The position numbers and the translations under genes are program-made. Of a stretch of 64,000 nt of DNA, positions 40,636 to 48,977 are shown piece by piece. This DNA is from CAWCPR01 sp963797475. GTDB taxonomy: Bacteria; Chloroflexota; Anaerolineae; Anaerolineales; UBA4823. The stretch covers positions 186,001 through 250,000 of the forward strand of contig CAWCPR010000001.1 in assembly GCA_963797475.1 (NCBI GenBank), read 5' to 3'. Every line of letters starts with the position of its first letter. The stretch's first letter is position 1. The notes beneath the pieces were generated by a model. It worked only from the letters and a program-made list of their open reading frames with translations. It was not told where the DNA came from and ran no database searches.

Positions 40636-41487
40636 TTATGCCTTGAATGCGCCGGTGGTCAGACCGCGCAAGAACTGGCGCTGCATGAGCAGGACCAGCA
40701 GGATGACAGGCAAAGTCGCCAACACAGAGGCTGCCATCTGGCTGCCCCAAACCACCATCCCCTGGCGCAACTGCATGTTGGCAATACCGATCGTCAGCGT
40801 ATACATCTCCTCCTTGCGGATCACGACCAGCGGCCACAGGTAATCGTTCCAAACAAAGAGGAAGCGGAAGACCGCCAGCGTGCCGATCGCCGGGCGGCTG
40901 AGCGGCAGAACCACCTGCCAGAAGCGGCGAAAAGCCCCGGCCCCATCCACCCGGGCGGCGTCCAGAAGCTCGTTGGGGATGGTCTCCATGTATTGTTTCA
41001 ACAGGAAAATCCCATAGGCGTCAACCACCCCGGGCAAGATCAGGGCCTGGTAGGTGTTGATCATCTTCAACTTGGAGAACAGCCAGAACGTGGGGATGAG
41101 GGTGGAGTAGATCGGCAGCATCATGGTCATGATCATCAGCCAGAAGAGGACAGTCTTGCCGCGAAAATTGAACTTGGCGAAAGCGTAGGCGGTGAGCGCG
41201 TCGGTGAACAGGATCAGGACCAGGCTGATGACCGTTATGATCGTGGTGTTCTTAAGGTAGTCCGGGAAGTTTATCTGCAATGTTACGTCTTTAAACTGGT
41301 AGCCGCCCAACAAGCGCTGGTATTGTTCCAGAGTGGGAGCTGCTGGGAAGATCGACTTGGTGAAAATTTCGGCGTCGGGCTTGAACGACATGCCGACCAT
41401 CCAAACGTATGGAAATAAATACAGGATAGCAATGAGGATTAGAAAACCGCTGAGCCCCCACATGATGATTTTGCGCCTGCGCTTCAT
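40636..41487 (-). CDS. Sugar ABC transporter permease, MalG type
   Basis: A 283-aa CUT1-type permease. Membrane helices begin with IIMWGLSGFLILIAILYLFP. The EAA loop is LLDAARVDGAGAFRRFWQVV, followed by LPLSRPAIGTLAVFRFLFVW. It is the second permease in the LacI-controlled module. The coding strand continues into the GH4 genes 25 nt downstream. It probably forms one importer with the 41529 permease and the 42598 binding protein; no ATPase is encoded in the module. Confidence 0.94.
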   Translation of the reverse strand: MKRRRKIIMWGLSGFLILIAILYLFPYVWMVGMSFKPDAEIFTKSIFPAAPTLEQYQRLLGGYQFKDVTLQINFPDYLKNTTIITVISLVLILFTDALTAYAFAKFNFRGKTVLFWLMIMTMMLPIYSTLIPTFWLFSKLKMINTYQALILPGVVDAYGIFLLKQYMETIPNELLDAARVDGAGAFRRFWQVVLPLSRPAIGTLAVFRFLFVWNDYLWPLVVIRKEEMYTLTIGIANMQLRQGMVVWGSQMAASVLATLPVILLVLLMQRQFLRGLTTGAFKA

Positions 41488-41528
41488 TGGACTACCTCCA
41501 AAGATCGACTCGAATTTTTACGTCCCGG

Positions 41529-42455
41529 TCAATCCGCGTCGTACTGGACAAACCTGATATTCAGGTAACTGGAAACAAACATGATGAGCGAAAGGACGAT
41601 CGCAATCGCAGAGGCATAGCCGAATTTATGGTAGCGGAATCCCGTTTCATACAGGTAAAGGGCAACGGTTTGCGTGTTGCGCAGCGGACCGCCGCTGGTA
41701 AGCAGTTGCGGCTCGGCGAACAGCCCCCACAGGTAGATCACACCCGTAACCAGGACGAACACCAGCGTAGGCCGCAGGAGCGGCAGGGTGATGTAACGAA
41801 ATTCCGTCCAGCCGGTGGTCCCGTCGACTTTGCCGGCATCGTAGAGCTCTTCGGGAATCGAACGCAGGCCGGAGGTGATGATCAAGGCGTCCCAACCCAG
41901 GCCAGCCCAGACCAACATGAGGATCAAAGCCGGCAAAGCCAGCCTGGCATCCAGCAGCCAGTTTTGCGGCGGCATCTTCAGACCGGCCAACAACGTGTTG
42001 AAGAAGCCGAAATCACTGTTATAAAGCTGTTTCCAAACGTAGGTGATCACTACCACCGAGGTGACTGCCGGCAGGAAAAAGACGACCCGCAGGATGGAGG
42101 CCAGGCTGTCGTGTACCTTTTCCAATAAAACGGCAAGAGCTGTCGATAAAACCGTGCCGGTGATGGTGCAAACCACCGTGATGACCAGGCTCACTTTAAG
42201 CGAATTCCAAAAGCGGGCGTCGCCAATCAATTGTGTGAAATTATCCAGCCCGACGAAATGAATTTCGCTCAATCCGTTCCAATCGGCGATGCTCAAATAG
42301 AGCGAAAACACGATCGGGATCAACTGGAAAGCGATAAAACCCAGGTAGAAGGGGGAAATGAATAGATAAGGGGTTAATTTGCGCTTTCTGAGATCCCAGG
42401 CGGTCGTCCCGCGCAGGATTGAGGGAGTTTCAAGCGAAATATCTCGGGTCGCCAT
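41529..42455 (-). CDS. Sugar ABC transporter permease, MalF type
   Basis: A 308-aa CUT1-type permease with about six membrane helices, including LTPYLFISPFYLGFIAFQLI and VVFFLPAVTSVVVITYVWK. The EAA loop is ELYDAGKVDGTTGWTEFRYI. It lies between the binding-protein gene and the MalG-type gene. About 140 nt separate it from the binding-protein gene, and that gap holds repeat B2. Confidence 0.93.
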   Translation of the reverse strand: MATRDISLETPSILRGTTAWDLRKRKLTPYLFISPFYLGFIAFQLIPIVFSLYLSIADWNGLSEIHFVGLDNFTQLIGDARFWNSLKVSLVITVVCTITGTVLSTALAVLLEKVHDSLASILRVVFFLPAVTSVVVITYVWKQLYNSDFGFFNTLLAGLKMPPQNWLLDARLALPALILMLVWAGLGWDALIITSGLRSIPEELYDAGKVDGTTGWTEFRYITLPLLRPTLVFVLVTGVIYLWGLFAEPQLLTSGGPLRNTQTVALYLYETGFRYHKFGYASAIAIVLSLIMFVSSYLNIRFVQYDAD

Positions 42456-42475
42456 AATAGCGCCTCCTTATATGA

Positions 42476-42530
42476 TGAATCTGTATTCATCCAAACGCGT
42501 GGTGCGCCACAAGCGCCCAACACTAAATAG
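42476..42530 (-). repeat. Dispersed repeat B, copy 2 (short form)
   Basis: Read on the minus strand: GTGTTGGGCGCTTGTGGCGC, ACCACGC, then a perfect hairpin GATGAAT-ACA-GATTCATC-type. The first block differs from copies 1 and 3 at one base. The downstream GATTCATC block is present, but the flanking ATTATGATG is not. Confidence 0.75.
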
Positions 42531-42597
42531 AATGAGAGCGGCCCGGCCTGTTCAAACAGGCCGGGAACGCTCAATGCTATTGAATATTTCCGGCTGG

Positions 42598-43944
42598 CTA
42601 TTGCAGCGGCGGCGCAGCGTTGACCGCCTCGTCCAACGCATCCTTCGCGGACGCCGCGCCGGTGGTCGTTTTCTGGATCGCCTCGCCGATCAGGTCGGCG
42701 ACTTCCAGGGAAGGTAGCTGCATGGGCTGAGAGCGCAGCGACCAATCCGCTACCGAGCGGCCCAGCGGCAGGCCGAAGAAATCGTTGACCTCGTCGAATG
42801 CCGGATCGGGCCAGGAGGTCTTCAGGGAGGGCACTCCGGCGACGATCTGGAAGTATTTCACCTGGTTCTCGGGGGTCATGCTGTATTTGATGAATTCCCA
42901 GGCCAGGTCTGGCTGGGCGGCGTTGGTCGGGATGGACAGGCAGGCCCCGCCGGTGGCCGAATCGTACGGCCGGCCGGCTGCGCCCCAGGGATTGGCGGCG
43001 ATAGCCCACTGCCCGGCCATTTCAGGAGCGCCGGAGGCCAGCTCGGTCGCAAACCAGGAACCGTGCATGATGCCCATCACATCGCCAGATTTCAGCACTA
43101 CCATTGGATCGCCATCCACGTCGGTCGACCATAACTTGCCGACTTTGTATTTATTGGCGACATCCGAGTAAAGCTGCAAGGCCTGGACAGCAGTGTCATC
43201 GTTGTAGATGTACTCTGTGCCATCCGCGTTGATCAGGTCACCGCCCATGGGGGCTAAAAAGCTCTGGTACCAGCCATAGTAATCGCCCTGCTCGATGATT
43301 GTAGCCGGCTTGCCCGTTTCGCTGGTCACTTCCTGGGCCAGCTTAATATAATCATCGGTATTGGTGGGAAACTCGCTCATCCCAAGCTTGTCCATAGCAG
43401 CCTGGTAAATATCCTTGCGGTAGAACATCAGGTTGAAATCCAGGTCGAGCGGGACGCCGTACTGGACGCCCTGCCAGGCATACAGGTTCCAACCGCCTGG
43501 GACAAAGTCGGAGACGTTCAGCTCCGAAGTGGCCTTATCCAATGGGATGAGCGTGGAATTGCGGATCAGGTCTCCGGCCCACATGGGATCCAGGGTGACC
43601 ACATCCGGGACGCCTTCCCCGGAAGCCAGGGTCGTCAGAACCATATCCTGGTAAGGATCATATTCGAATCGCTCAACATCGACCTTGACCCCCGGGTGGG
43701 CAGCTTCAAAATCGGGCACAATGGCGTCCAGCCAGTCGGCGGTCCAAACGAAGCCCCAAACCAGGAGCTTGGTTTCAGCTCCTGTTCCGGAGTCTGGCTC
43801 GACCGGCATCGGGGTCTCGCCCGAGGCGGGTGCTTGCGTCGCCGGCGCCGGTGTTGATGCAGGGCCACAGGCCACCAGGCCAAGCAGGAGGCTGACGACC
43901 AAAATAACAACCAACCATGCAGGTGTGCGCGAAGTTTTTATCAT
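42598..43944 (-). CDS. Sugar ABC transporter substrate-binding lipoprotein
   Basis: A 448-aa extracellular solute-binding protein (family 1). The signal peptide VVILVVSLLLGLVAC ends in lipobox LVAC (C26), followed by a Pro/Ala/Thr linker. The mature part has LLVWGFVWTADWLDAIVPDF and GVKVDVERFEYDPYQDMV, typical of the MalE-like fold. GGAAGGAG lies before the ATG. It is the first transport gene of the operon downstream of LacI; the substrate would be a beta-glucoside or related sugar, inferred from the GH4 neighbours. Confidence 0.94.
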   Translation of the reverse strand: MIKTSRTPAWLVVILVVSLLLGLVACGPASTPAPATQAPASGETPMPVEPDSGTGAETKLLVWGFVWTADWLDAIVPDFEAAHPGVKVDVERFEYDPYQDMVLTTLASGEGVPDVVTLDPMWAGDLIRNSTLIPLDKATSELNVSDFVPGGWNLYAWQGVQYGVPLDLDFNLMFYRKDIYQAAMDKLGMSEFPTNTDDYIKLAQEVTSETGKPATIIEQGDYYGWYQSFLAPMGGDLINADGTEYIYNDDTAVQALQLYSDVANKYKVGKLWSTDVDGDPMVVLKSGDVMGIMHGSWFATELASGAPEMAGQWAIAANPWGAAGRPYDSATGGACLSIPTNAAQPDLAWEFIKYSMTPENQVKYFQIVAGVPSLKTSWPDPAFDEVNDFFGLPLGRSVADWSLRSQPMQLPSLEVADLIGEAIQKTTTGAASAKDALDEAVNAAPPLQ

Positions 43945-44114
43945 TATTCTTCTCCTTCCATCAGAATCAAATCGTTGGGTTGGAAAGCGTGGTTTTTTGC
44001 GGTATACCTTCAGGATTGGCTCACCTCCTTAGAAGAAAATCCGGGCTTTGGGCCCCTGAAACGATGCTCTGGCTGTGTCAAGAGGCCGGGCAGGCCGGCC
44101 CTTAAAGCGGCTTT

Positions 44115-45128
44115 TCAATGACAGCCGCACGAACTGCGCAAAACGATTTCCGTTGGAAGCAGGACCAGCGTTTCGGCTCGTCCGTGACGAATGAGATTCA
44201 CAAGCTGGCGCACGGCTGCCCGGCCCACTTCTTCGGTTGGGGCGCGCACCGTGGTCAGGGGCGGGGACAGGTAAGGCGCCATAGGCTGGTCGTCGAACCC
44301 CACCACGGCGACCTCCTGCGGGACGCGCAGGCCGGCCTCCTGGAGCGCAGTCAGGACTCCCACGGCGGCTTCATCGTCGCCTGTAAAAACGGCGTCGAAG
44401 GGAGTCCCTGCCGCCAGCAATTTCTGGATGGATTCGCAGGCGATGTTGCGATCGAAATTTCCGGGTACCACCAGGGAAGCATCGACTTCCAAATTGTGGC
44501 TGGCAAGCGCTTCCCGGTATCCCAGCTCGCGCCAATGGGCGTCCTCATGCTCTTCAGGCCCGCTGAGGAACACGATCCGGCGGCGTGCGTGCGCCTGGAT
44601 CAGGTGCGACACCAGCTTGAAGGAGGCGTCTTTGTTTTCAACGGTGACGCAGGGGATGTCCATCGCCGGCGGCGGGGTCTGGTGAATGAGGACCACCGGA
44701 AAACCCAGCTCGCAGGTCCGGCTCAGCTCGTCTTCGCTCAGGCTGCCGGCGAAGACCAGCAGCCCATCCGTATTGGATGGGCCAAGCGGAAAGGGGAAAC
44801 GCTTGTGAATGCGCCGGGAAGTAGAAATTAACAGGTCGTAACCGGCCCCCCCGGTCTCTTCCTCGATCCCGCTGAGCAAAGGCGCGAAAAAGTCGGTGTG
44901 CATCTGGGTGATCAAGAGGCCCAGGGTGTTGGTGGTGTTGGTCGCCAGGCGGCGGGCGGCGGCGTGTGGGATGAATTGCAATTCCGCCATGGCGCTCTCC
45001 AGCCGTTGGGCAGCTTCATCCGAGACGGCGGTCGTCTGGTTGATGTAGCGGCTGACTGTCGCCACGGAAACCCCGGCCCGCTGGGCGACATCTCGGATCG
45101 TAACAGAATCAGGTCTGGACTTTGTCAT
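44115..45128 (-). CDS. LacI-family transcriptional regulator
   Basis: A 337-aa repressor. The N-terminal HTH is SVTIRDVAQRAGVSVATVSR, followed by a hinge helix (ARRLATNTTNTLGLLI). The periplasmic-binding-like effector domain ends in the RSSCGCH tail that recurs in this regulator class. It lies upstream of the sugar operon on the same strand. Its promoter at 45165-45193 overlaps two GTAACCGGTTAC palindromes, so it is probably autoregulated. It is also likely to control the operon downstream. Confidence 0.94.
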   Translation of the reverse strand: MTKSRPDSVTIRDVAQRAGVSVATVSRYINQTTAVSDEAAQRLESAMAELQFIPHAAARRLATNTTNTLGLLITQMHTDFFAPLLSGIEEETGGAGYDLLISTSRRIHKRFPFPLGPSNTDGLLVFAGSLSEDELSRTCELGFPVVLIHQTPPPAMDIPCVTVENKDASFKLVSHLIQAHARRRIVFLSGPEEHEDAHWRELGYREALASHNLEVDASLVVPGNFDRNIACESIQKLLAAGTPFDAVFTGDDEAAVGVLTALQEAGLRVPQEVAVVGFDDQPMAPYLSPPLTTVRAPTEEVGRAAVRQLVNLIRHGRAETLVLLPTEIVLRSSCGCH

Positions 45129-45138
45129 CTGAGAAAAA

Positions 45139-45164
45139 TGTAACCGGTTACAGTAACCGGTTAC
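45139..45164 (-). promoter_or_regulatory. Two adjacent LacI-type operators
   Basis: TGTAACCGGTTACA (45139-45152) and GTAACCGGTTAC (45153-45164) are perfect palindromes of the LacI/CcpA type, head to tail. They sit just downstream of the -10 box of the lacI-type gene. Binding would block transcription initiation. Confidence 0.85.
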
Positions 45165-45193
45165 ATTATAGCAAAGGCGACCGACCCTGTCAA
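45165..45193 (-). promoter_or_regulatory. Consensus sigma-70 promoter of the LacI-type gene
   Basis: Read on the minus strand: TTGACA (45193-45188), a 17-nt spacer and TATAAT (45170-45165). This is a perfect match to the consensus and lies directly next to the double operator. Confidence 0.9.
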
Positions 45194-45486
45194 CAAATTG
45201 GCTCTTGAGGAATTGCTGAAATCGTATAGATCATTGTCCGCTGGGGAAGTCCAGGGGCTACGGTAAGTGAGTTCCCGAAAATGGGGGTGAGCGGTGAACC
45301 CGGCAGCTCAACGCCGTTGCGAGAGCAGTGCAGCCGCGCCTGCACACCAGCTACAGCCCGAGGACTTACATTCGGATAGAGGCGCACCCAGGTTCTCTTA
45401 CCTTCTACAAGGGGGACATCGTTCGTCAGATTTTGGATGCCCTGGGTGACTTCCATCGCCTGTAAGGATAAGTCAAAAGGCGGCAC
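45190..45486 (-). pseudogene. Exported-protein fragment
   Basis: The minus-strand frame reads PFDLSLQAMEVTQGIQNLTN, then VEGKRTWVRLYPN, a segment I associate with secreted Chloroflexota proteins of unknown function. A Pro/Thr-rich stretch precedes it and the frame ends abruptly at 45190. A different frame upstream seems to hold the earlier part, so it is probably a decayed gene. The last codons overlap the -35 box of the lacI-type promoter. Confidence 0.45.
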
Positions 45487-45599
45487 AGGAGTACGGGTAG
45501 GCGTGGGGTTGGGATTGAAACGATTGGGGTGAAGTTCACCTCGATTTCGTTCAGTGCGTCCAGGGAATAAGAGACCCCCTCCCCTTGCGCGCCCCGGTT

Positions 45600-45689
45600 T
45601 CCTATTTTGATGAATCTTTGGAGATTGCGGCGTAGCCGAAACTCTCCATCATAATGCGTGGTGCGCCACAAGCGCCCGACACTTTTACA
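45600..45689 (-). repeat. Dispersed repeat B, copy 3 (long form)
   Basis: The minus strand matches 13857-13898 exactly over 42 nt (45647-45688), and GATTCATCAAAATAGGA recurs at 45600-45616. Here 30 nt separate the two blocks, against 6 nt in copy 1. The spacer contains GGAGA and TCTCC arms that can form a hairpin. Confidence 0.85.
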
Positions 45690-45779
45690 TCGGCGCCATC
45701 ACGGTGTAAATTAATCCGATTATCATCTGTAATATTTGGTTTGAAATTAGCATTTAAGTCTGAAACGCTATCTTTGGAC

Positions 45780-48053
45780 TTATTCAATCACCTTCAGGAA
45801 CATATTAACTACGTGCGGATCAAAATGCTTTCCAGATTGTTCCTGCAGATAATCCAAGGCTTTCTCTTTTGTCCAGGCAGGCCGGTAGCGTCGGTCGCTG
45901 GTGATGGCATCCCAAACATCCACAACCGCGAAGATGCGCGCCGATAAGGGAATTTCTTCTCCCTGCAGCCCGCGCGGATATCCGCTTCCATCCCATTTTT
46001 CATGATGGCAGTAAGGAATATCAATTGCTGCGGATCTCAGATAGCGAATGGGCAACAGCAGCTCGTACGCAAAGCCCGGGTGTTTTTTCATGATCTCCCA
46101 TTCAATTTCGGAGAGTGCCTCGGATTTTAGCAGGATATGGTCTGGAACACCCAATTTACCGATATCGTGCAACAACGCGCCACGGCGGATATGAACCAAC
46201 TCATCATTTGGAAACCCAATCTGACGGGCTAATTTCACTGTCAAGTCTGTAACTCTCTGAGTGTGACCTTCCGTTTCTTTGTCACGCAAGTCAAGTGCGC
46301 GCGACCAGCCTTCAATGGTCTCATCATAGGCAAGGGAGAGCTCAACATTGGAAACCTGCAGATCATTGAACAACTGCGCATCATCAATCATGATAGCCAC
46401 CTGTCCTGCCAATATGTTGAAGAAGTCCATCCAATCCCCGTCCCGCTCCGCAAATGATCTTCTGAATAATTCCAATACACCGATCACTTTCCCCTTGACG
46501 ATCAAAGGTGAACCAATGTAACTCACAAAATCCTCATCTTTAAAATAACTTGTAATGAATGGATTGGCGTTTTCGTCCACGAGATTTCGAATTTGTATTA
46601 TTTGCCGTTCTAATGCCACTCTTCCGGCCAAGCTCTTTCCCAACCGCACGCTGGTAGCTTGAATGGCATTCGTGCGAAAACCGATTCCAACGCTATATTC
46701 GAGTACACCTAGAACCGGATTCAAGAGCAACAGGGCGGCTGCATCCACAGCTAGAAGCTTTATTGCGTGAGAAAGCAGCACCCTCATGCTCATCTTCACA
46801 TCAAACGTAGTTGCTATCAACTGGTCAACTTCTCTCAAGGTCGTTAGTTGCTCAACTTTTTCTTGTATCTTTTCTTCAGCGCGTTTGCGTTCGGTGATGT
46901 CCTGCACTATTCCGATAGAACGTACGATCCTGCCCGATTCGTCCTGGATGTGTTCCCACTTCTCATGGACGTTGCGCACCTCGCCTGTATGCCGATGCAC
47001 GATACGGTGCCTGATCTCATAGCTCTCGCCGCCTGCACGAAGGGAGCCGGAATAAGCATTGTTCACGGTTTCCTTGTCCTCCGGATGTATGGCTTCGAGA
47101 AACGCCTCATAGGTGCCGGCATATTCTTGCGGGCGCATTCCAAAGATGCGGTAAACCTCGTCTGAGCAGATTAGTTGATTGGAATCCAAATCGTATTCCC
47201 AACTTCCGACATGGGCAATCTCCTGGGATTTATCCAGCAAGGCTTTGCCTTCAAGCAGCTTTTTCTCCGCCTGTTTGCGGTCTGTGATATCCAGAATCAT
47301 TGCTGTAAAAATGACACAATTATCCGCCACGAGTTTGGATAACCCGATTTCAACAGGGAATTCGGAGCCATCCTTGCGTTTGGCAACCAGCGACTGACGA
47401 TGTTTTATCTGACGCGATGTTTCTGGCAGAGCGGCGAAATCCTTAACATATTGGCGATGTAATGATGCGATACGATCAGGTATCAAAATATCCATAGGTT
47501 TTCCCAGAACTTCCTGGGGAGTATAGCCAAATGTACTCTCAGCGGCCTTGTTAAAGATGATGATCTCATGTCGTTCATTTATAGATATAATCGATTCTGC
47601 TGAATTTTGGAGAATGTCTGCTAGCTTTTTCTCAATACTATGTAATTCGTGGTCGAGCTTTATTTTTTCATCGAACATCCGCGTCGTTTCTAAGGCGCGC
47701 GAGATCGCTGGAACTAGCCGAGATAGACTGCGCTTAAGGACATAATCCATTGCACCCTGTGTGAGGGCTTGAATGGCTGCGTCTTCGCCCATTGTGCCAG
47801 AGACAAAGATAAAGGGAGTTCCATTAAATTGCTCTCGGACTAGCTTCAACGCGGAAATGCCATCATAGTTTGGTAATTTGTAATCAGCCAGGATAACATC
47901 ATAATCCCCCCGCTTCAAGTATTCGATGAAATCTTCAGCAGTATGGACAAGTGTGATCTCGCTGCCAATGCCTGCCAATTCCAAGGCGTCTTTAACTAAT
48001 CTGGCGTCATCCGCGTCATTTTCCAGATGTAAAATCTGTAATTTCTTGTTCAT
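45780..48053 (-). CDS. REC-PAS-PAS-GAF-HD-GYP response regulator
   Basis: A 757-aa protein. The receiver spans about 1-125 (Asp in VILADYKLPNYDG). Two PAS domains lie near 145-265 and 275-395, a GAF near 410-560, and HD-GYP spans about 575-755. The HD-GYP core is intact: GALLHDIGKLGVPDH and CHHEKWDGSGYPRGLQGEEI. It should hydrolyse cyclic di-GMP. Its architecture is close to the broken 33907 protein. It lies between the LacI-type gene and a NarL-type two-component pair. Confidence 0.93.
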   Translation of the reverse strand: MNKKLQILHLENDADDARLVKDALELAGIGSEITLVHTAEDFIEYLKRGDYDVILADYKLPNYDGISALKLVREQFNGTPFIFVSGTMGEDAAIQALTQGAMDYVLKRSLSRLVPAISRALETTRMFDEKIKLDHELHSIEKKLADILQNSAESIISINERHEIIIFNKAAESTFGYTPQEVLGKPMDILIPDRIASLHRQYVKDFAALPETSRQIKHRQSLVAKRKDGSEFPVEIGLSKLVADNCVIFTAMILDITDRKQAEKKLLEGKALLDKSQEIAHVGSWEYDLDSNQLICSDEVYRIFGMRPQEYAGTYEAFLEAIHPEDKETVNNAYSGSLRAGGESYEIRHRIVHRHTGEVRNVHEKWEHIQDESGRIVRSIGIVQDITERKRAEEKIQEKVEQLTTLREVDQLIATTFDVKMSMRVLLSHAIKLLAVDAAALLLLNPVLGVLEYSVGIGFRTNAIQATSVRLGKSLAGRVALERQIIQIRNLVDENANPFITSYFKDEDFVSYIGSPLIVKGKVIGVLELFRRSFAERDGDWMDFFNILAGQVAIMIDDAQLFNDLQVSNVELSLAYDETIEGWSRALDLRDKETEGHTQRVTDLTVKLARQIGFPNDELVHIRRGALLHDIGKLGVPDHILLKSEALSEIEWEIMKKHPGFAYELLLPIRYLRSAAIDIPYCHHEKWDGSGYPRGLQGEEIPLSARIFAVVDVWDAITSDRRYRPAWTKEKALDYLQEQSGKHFDPHVVNMFLKVIE

Positions 48054-48243
48054 TCGTCAGCCCTTACATCTCCGGTTAACGTCAACCCAGAAATGCCGTC
48101 ATAAATGTTATCCAATCTTTTCCGTTTTGGCTTTATAAAAGTGCCGGCAACGTTAAAGATAAGCCTAAGCCTCGACGTAATTCCGGCATGCTGCTTCCAC
48201 ACAGTGTATCTGCTTCTCCTCAGCACGGCTTCCGAGTAAACCG

Positions 48244-48270
48244 ACAAAAAAATGGCGGGAACCCGCCATG
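48244..48270 (-). terminator. Rho-independent terminator after the NarL-type regulator
   Basis: On the minus strand ATGGCGGG pairs with CCCGCCAT (48252-48269) across a 2-nt loop. It is followed by a run of T (the A-tract at 48245-48252 on the plus strand). It lies about 45 nt after the stop of the 48315 gene. Confidence 0.82.
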
Positions 48271-48314
48271 CAGGTCACCGCCAATGGAGATTTTGTTATA
48301 TAGTTCTTAATTTT

Positions 48315-48977
48315 TTACTGCATGTCGCCTTCGTGGAGAAAACCCTGCCTCACAGCATAAGCCACCAGTTCTGCCCGGTTTTCTAATCCGGCCTTGCGCA
48401 TGATCGAGGTACGATGTCGCTCCACAGTGCGCACGCTAAGAAACAATTCTTCCGCGATTTGCTTATTGGTGCGACCCTTACAGATCAAACGCAAGATCTC
48501 ACGCTCGCGCGAGGAAAGAATATCGTAGCTTGAAACAGCTTGCTTATCAACGCGTTCCAAATAATCGTTGAGCAATCCTGGGGCCAGGCTACGGGGGATC
48601 GGAACGCCTCCCTGGGTCACGAGTCGCAGAGCCGCCAGCACTTCGCTCACTGAAGCTCCTTTCAGCACGTATCCAGCCGCCCCAGCTTGCAAGGCCTGAA
48701 AGAAATACGCTTTGTCATCATGAACGGTGAGCATGAGTACCTTGGCTTGCGGCGCAACTGCCCGCATCGGAGGGATGGCTTCCCACCCATTCGCGCCGGG
48801 CATAGAGATATCCATCAGCACAAGATCCGGCTTGTGATGGGCTGCTAGTTCGATCGCCTGCGCGGCGTTCTCAGCCTCCCCAACGATCTGAAAATCCTTC
48901 TCCTTCTCAAGGATCAAACGCAGCCCGGCCCGCACTACCGCATGGTCGTCGCAAACGATGATTTTATAGGTTTTCAT
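48315..48977 (-). CDS. NarL/LuxR-family response regulator
   Basis: A 220-aa regulator. The receiver has D56 in LVLMDISMPGANG, the acidic pair DD in VCDDHAVV and the Lys in YVLKGASVSE. The C-terminal HTH is LSSREREILRLICKGRTNKQ followed by IAEELFLSVRTVERHRTSIM. It overlaps the upstream kinase gene by 14 nt, so they form a cotranscribed pair. Target genes unknown. Confidence 0.95.
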   Translation of the reverse strand: MKTYKIIVCDDHAVVRAGLRLILEKEKDFQIVGEAENAAQAIELAAHHKPDLVLMDISMPGANGWEAIPPMRAVAPQAKVLMLTVHDDKAYFFQALQAGAAGYVLKGASVSEVLAALRLVTQGGVPIPRSLAPGLLNDYLERVDKQAVSSYDILSSREREILRLICKGRTNKQIAEELFLSVRTVERHRTSIMRKAGLENRAELVAYAVRQGFLHEGDMQ

